A stretch of 9,157 bases of DNA from positions 1-9,157 of the forward strand of contig JBJXFI010000294.1 in NCBI GenBank assembly GCA_046154695.1, given 5' to 3'. This document shows, in pieces, positions 7,916-9,157 of the stretch (within the stretch, counting starts at the first letter, position 1; every line of letters begins with the position of its first letter). Below the pieces are notes generated by a model, which was not told the DNA's origin, made no database searches, and saw nothing but the letters and a program-made list of their open reading frames with translations. Source of the stretch: DALYLB01 sp046154695. GTDB taxonomy: Bacteria > Acidobacteriota > Blastocatellia > RBC074. Both the position numbers and the translations under genes were made by a program.

Positions 7916-7945
7916 ATTGTCGTTCTCTAACGATACGCATGTCAA
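7916..7945 (-). promoter_or_regulatory. Predicted promoter of the TlpA-like gene
   Basis: A perfect TTGACA on the leftward strand (7940-7945) precedes GACAAT (7916-7921) with an 18-base spacer. Transcription would start near 7909, about 87 bases before the ATG at 7822. This supports that start over the longer open frame. Confidence 0.5.
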
Positions 7946-8184
7946 ATCGAGGAGAGGGCCGGGCCGATGATGCCCAGTATCATCGGCCCGGTTCTTCGCA
8001 GGCTGAGGAAGATAGGTAGCAGGGGATAGGCTGAGAACGCTGCTGTTCGTTTTCAAGATTGAGGTCGAAACCTCAATTCGGCTGTCGATCGCGGCGGCCC
8101 CTCACTCGACCGTCGCTCTCATACCTACATAAGCGGAATCCGTGGGGAAAAACCGTCGCCGTGAAAAAAAATAATTCTTCGCGG
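7946..8184. other. Intergenic region with two hairpins, no gene seen
   Basis: Between the TlpA-like promoter and the terminator of the next leftward gene lie about 240 bases without a convincing gene. Two inverted repeats stand out. One is a perfect 13-bp stem, CCGGGCCGATGAT (7959-7971) with 7979-7991, and a 7-base loop. The other is an 8-bp stem, ATTGAGGT (8058-8065) with ACCTCAAT (8070-8077), and a CGAA tetraloop. Neither has a T-run typical of a terminator. Short A-runs near 8155 and 8165-8171 are also present. Confidence 0.6.
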
Positions 8185-8217
8185 AAAAAACGGAGGCGGG
8201 CGATCGATCATCGCGCC
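8185..8217 (-). terminator. Probable intrinsic terminator of the small secreted-protein gene
   Basis: Leftward RNA after the TAA stop can form a stem of about 8 bp from GGCGCGAT (8210-8217) with ATCG and CGCC elements in 8195-8204, with a 2-base bulge. Four bases later comes a run of six T (8185-8190 on the plus strand as A). The T-run and position support a terminator; the bulge lowers confidence. Confidence 0.5.
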
Positions 8218-8221
8218 GCGA

Positions 8222-8854
8222 TTAGAAGGGAATCTCGATCTGCGCGAGGGCGCGATGGATCCTGTTGCCGATCCTCACCTGGACCTGCACGAAATAGGAG
8301 CCGGATTTCCAGAGTGCGTTGTTGACCGGATTGAGGAAGATCGCGTAGGTCCCGTTTCCCGCGTTTTGAAAGCAGGTGGGGCAGCCGAGCTGATTGACGG
8401 CCGTTCCGCCCGCGGGGACAAACGAGTTGACGACATTGATATCGGCGTCGGTCAGATTGTTGACCGTGGCGGCGCCCTGTAGCACCTGGATGCCGATCCG
8501 GACGGGGTTGCGATTGTTGTTGGCGGGCGCCGTGGTGGAGAGACCGGGGCCCGTGCATTGGACGCCGCCTGTCGCACAGTATTTATGATCCACCTGGACC
8601 GTCAGCGTGAGCGAACCGAACGTCGCCGAGGCCGCGTTGGCGGAGATGGCGGTCTCGACATCCGCATCCGACCCGACGCCGATGATCCTGATCGTCGGCT
8701 GCCCCGATTGCGCCACCTGGCCGGCCCCGTTCTCGTCGGGCCTCGTCTCGGCTGTTTCCGGCGAGCCCTGCGCCAGAACGGCGCCGCTCATCATCATCAT
8801 ACAGAGGCAGAAGGCCAACGGGCTGAGACTCAATAAGATCGCTTTTCTCGTCAT
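8222..8854 (-). CDS. Small secreted protein with four cysteines, family not recognised
   Basis: This 210-residue protein starts with a strong signal peptide containing a run of four methionines (MTRKAILLSLSPLAFCLCMM..., probable cleavage VLA/QG near residue 28). C16 and C18 lie within it, but no lipobox surrounds them. The mature part has a polar, probably flexible start (29-52), then alternating strand-like segments such as PTIRIIGVG (53-61), FGSLTLTVQVDHKYC (79-93), NPVRIGIQVL (116-125), GTYAIFLNPV (168-177) and GSYFVQVQVRIG (185-196). That pattern suggests a beta-sandwich. Cysteines C93, C100, C158 and C161 could form two disulfides; C158/C161 is a CPTC motif. I do not recognise the family and give no function. 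The ATG at 8854 has AAGGAG (8862-8867) 7 bases upstream; an ATG 10 codons earlier has no such support. A structured leader precedes it. Confidence 0.75.
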   Translation of the reverse strand: MTRKAILLSLSPLAFCLCMMMMSGAVLAQGSPETAETRPDENGAGQVAQSGQPTIRIIGVGSDADVETAISANAASATFGSLTLTVQVDHKYCATGGVQCTGPGLSTTAPANNNRNPVRIGIQVLQGAATVNNLTDADINVVNSFVPAGGTAVNQLGCPTCFQNAGNGTYAIFLNPVNNALWKSGSYFVQVQVRIGNRIHRALAQIEIPF

Positions 8855-8884
8855 TCTTGTACTCCTTGGTTTGAAATGACACAC

Positions 8885-8980
8885 CTCCGGCTATCGGGTC
8901 CGCCCGAGGAGAGTTCTTTTGCTCGGGATGGCAAAAATTTACTTGCGGTGGAACCAACCTTTCGGATTTCCTGCCATCCC
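8885..8980 (-). promoter_or_regulatory. Structured 5' region of the secreted-protein gene, candidate RNA element
   Basis: In leftward RNA, GGGATGGCA (8980-8972) pairs perfectly with TGCCATCCC (8933-8925), a 9-bp stem closing a 38-base loop. Inside, GGAA and TTCC can pair around a CC-GAAA-GG tetraloop hairpin, followed by the unpaired ACCGCAAG. Downstream, TCGGG and CCCGA (8907-8894) form a 5-bp stem with loop CGGA, and CTCC (8911-8908) can pair with GGAG (8888-8885). The second hairpin ends about 18 bases before the ribosome binding site. The arrangement resembles a riboswitch or protein-binding leader, but I cannot match it to a known class. Whether this stretch is transcribed is not known. 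Confidence 0.4.
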
Positions 8981-9018
8981 ACACCTGCTCAAGCGGGATC
9001 GCTCATCGAAAACTCGCA

Positions 9019-9065
9019 CGGAGAGGAAAAAATATTTCGACCTGTGCATGTAGATATTTTCTCCG
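9019..9065. repeat. AT-rich imperfect inverted repeat
   Basis: CGGAG (9019-9023) and AAAATAT (9029-9035), interrupted by a 5-base bulge, pair with ATATTTTCTCCG (9054-9065) across an 18-base loop. It lies upstream of the structured leader of the secreted-protein gene, where a promoter would be expected. Its role is unclear. Confidence 0.4.
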
Positions 9066-9091
9066 AGGGATTTTGAAAGTACTGGAACACA

Positions 9092-9149
9092 ACCCGCGAA
9101 GCGGGTGGCAGCGTAAAGCCTGGGGTGGAGGCGAAGCCGGAACCCCAGG
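9092..9149. repeat. Hairpin-rich dispersed repeat, REP-like, at the window edge
   Basis: ACCCGC-GAA-GCGGGT (9092-9106) is a perfect hairpin with a GAA loop. It is followed by CCTGGGGT (9119-9126) paired with ACCCCAGG (9142-9149), and inside that lies a second GAA-loop hairpin, GGC-GAA-GCC (9130-9138). Short modular hairpins with GAA loops and a CCTGGGGT core look like a repeat family scattered between genes in acidobacterial and planctomycete-type genomes. This is recollection and not checked. The unit may continue past the window. Confidence 0.6.
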
Positions 9150-9157
9150 TTTGCATG

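Noticed and set aside
7823..8056. Upstream extension of the TlpA-like protein to 251 residues
   Set aside because: It would put 78 polar residues before a signal peptide and include a predicted promoter.
8885..8980. Cyclic-di-GMP type I riboswitch, suggested by the GAAA hairpin and CGCAAG
   Set aside because: The conserved GGACGCAAAGCC strand and the second stem with its tetraloop receptor are not present.

Overview
The window is GC-rich chromosomal DNA (about 60% GC by eye). The best taxonomic marker is the C-terminal half of the secreted protein at 4792-6288. It matches the TIGR03437 domain, which is amplified in Solibacter and related Acidobacteriota. A Tat-exported sugar-isomerase-like protein, several secreted proteins and hairpin-rich dispersed intergenic repeats fit the same assignment. 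I infer an acidobacterial genome, perhaps near Bryobacterales; no rRNA is present to confirm this.

Layout. 1-77 is the first 25 codons of a leftward transposase, most like the IS1380 family, with a likely IS end near 177. A strong Rho-independent terminator (195-239) and a 9-bp tandem repeat (251-295) lie at the 3' end of a leftward gene for a secreted beta-propeller protein (288-1448). After a gene-free gap of about 370 bp, a rightward ArnT/PMT-type membrane glycosyltransferase (1820-3346) converges on a leftward acyl-CoA dehydrogenase (3397-4578). A compact divergent promoter region (4579-4791) drives the dehydrogenase leftward and, rightward, a probable two-gene operon: the TIGR03437 protein (4792-6288) and a Tat-signal TIM-barrel sugar isomerase/epimerase-like protein (6305-7186). 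A long imperfect palindrome (7186-7299) separates this operon from a convergent thioredoxin-fold protein of TlpA type (7301-7822) that has lost both active-site cysteines. A hairpin-bearing gap is followed by a leftward small secreted protein with four cysteines (8222-8854). Its upstream region can fold into two strong hairpins, and the window ends in a dispersed hairpin repeat (9092-9149).

The genes do not form one obvious pathway. Most products are exported or membrane-bound (propeller, glycosyltransferase, TIGR03437 protein, Tat isomerase, TlpA-like protein, small secreted protein), which suggests an envelope or polymer-handling neighbourhood. The cytoplasmic acyl-CoA dehydrogenase is the exception. 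I found no CRISPR array, tRNA, rRNA, defence system or biosynthetic cluster. The most unusual points are the cysteine-free TlpA-like protein, the structured leader of the small secreted protein, the inverted repeat over the dehydrogenase promoter, and the long palindrome at 7186-7299.
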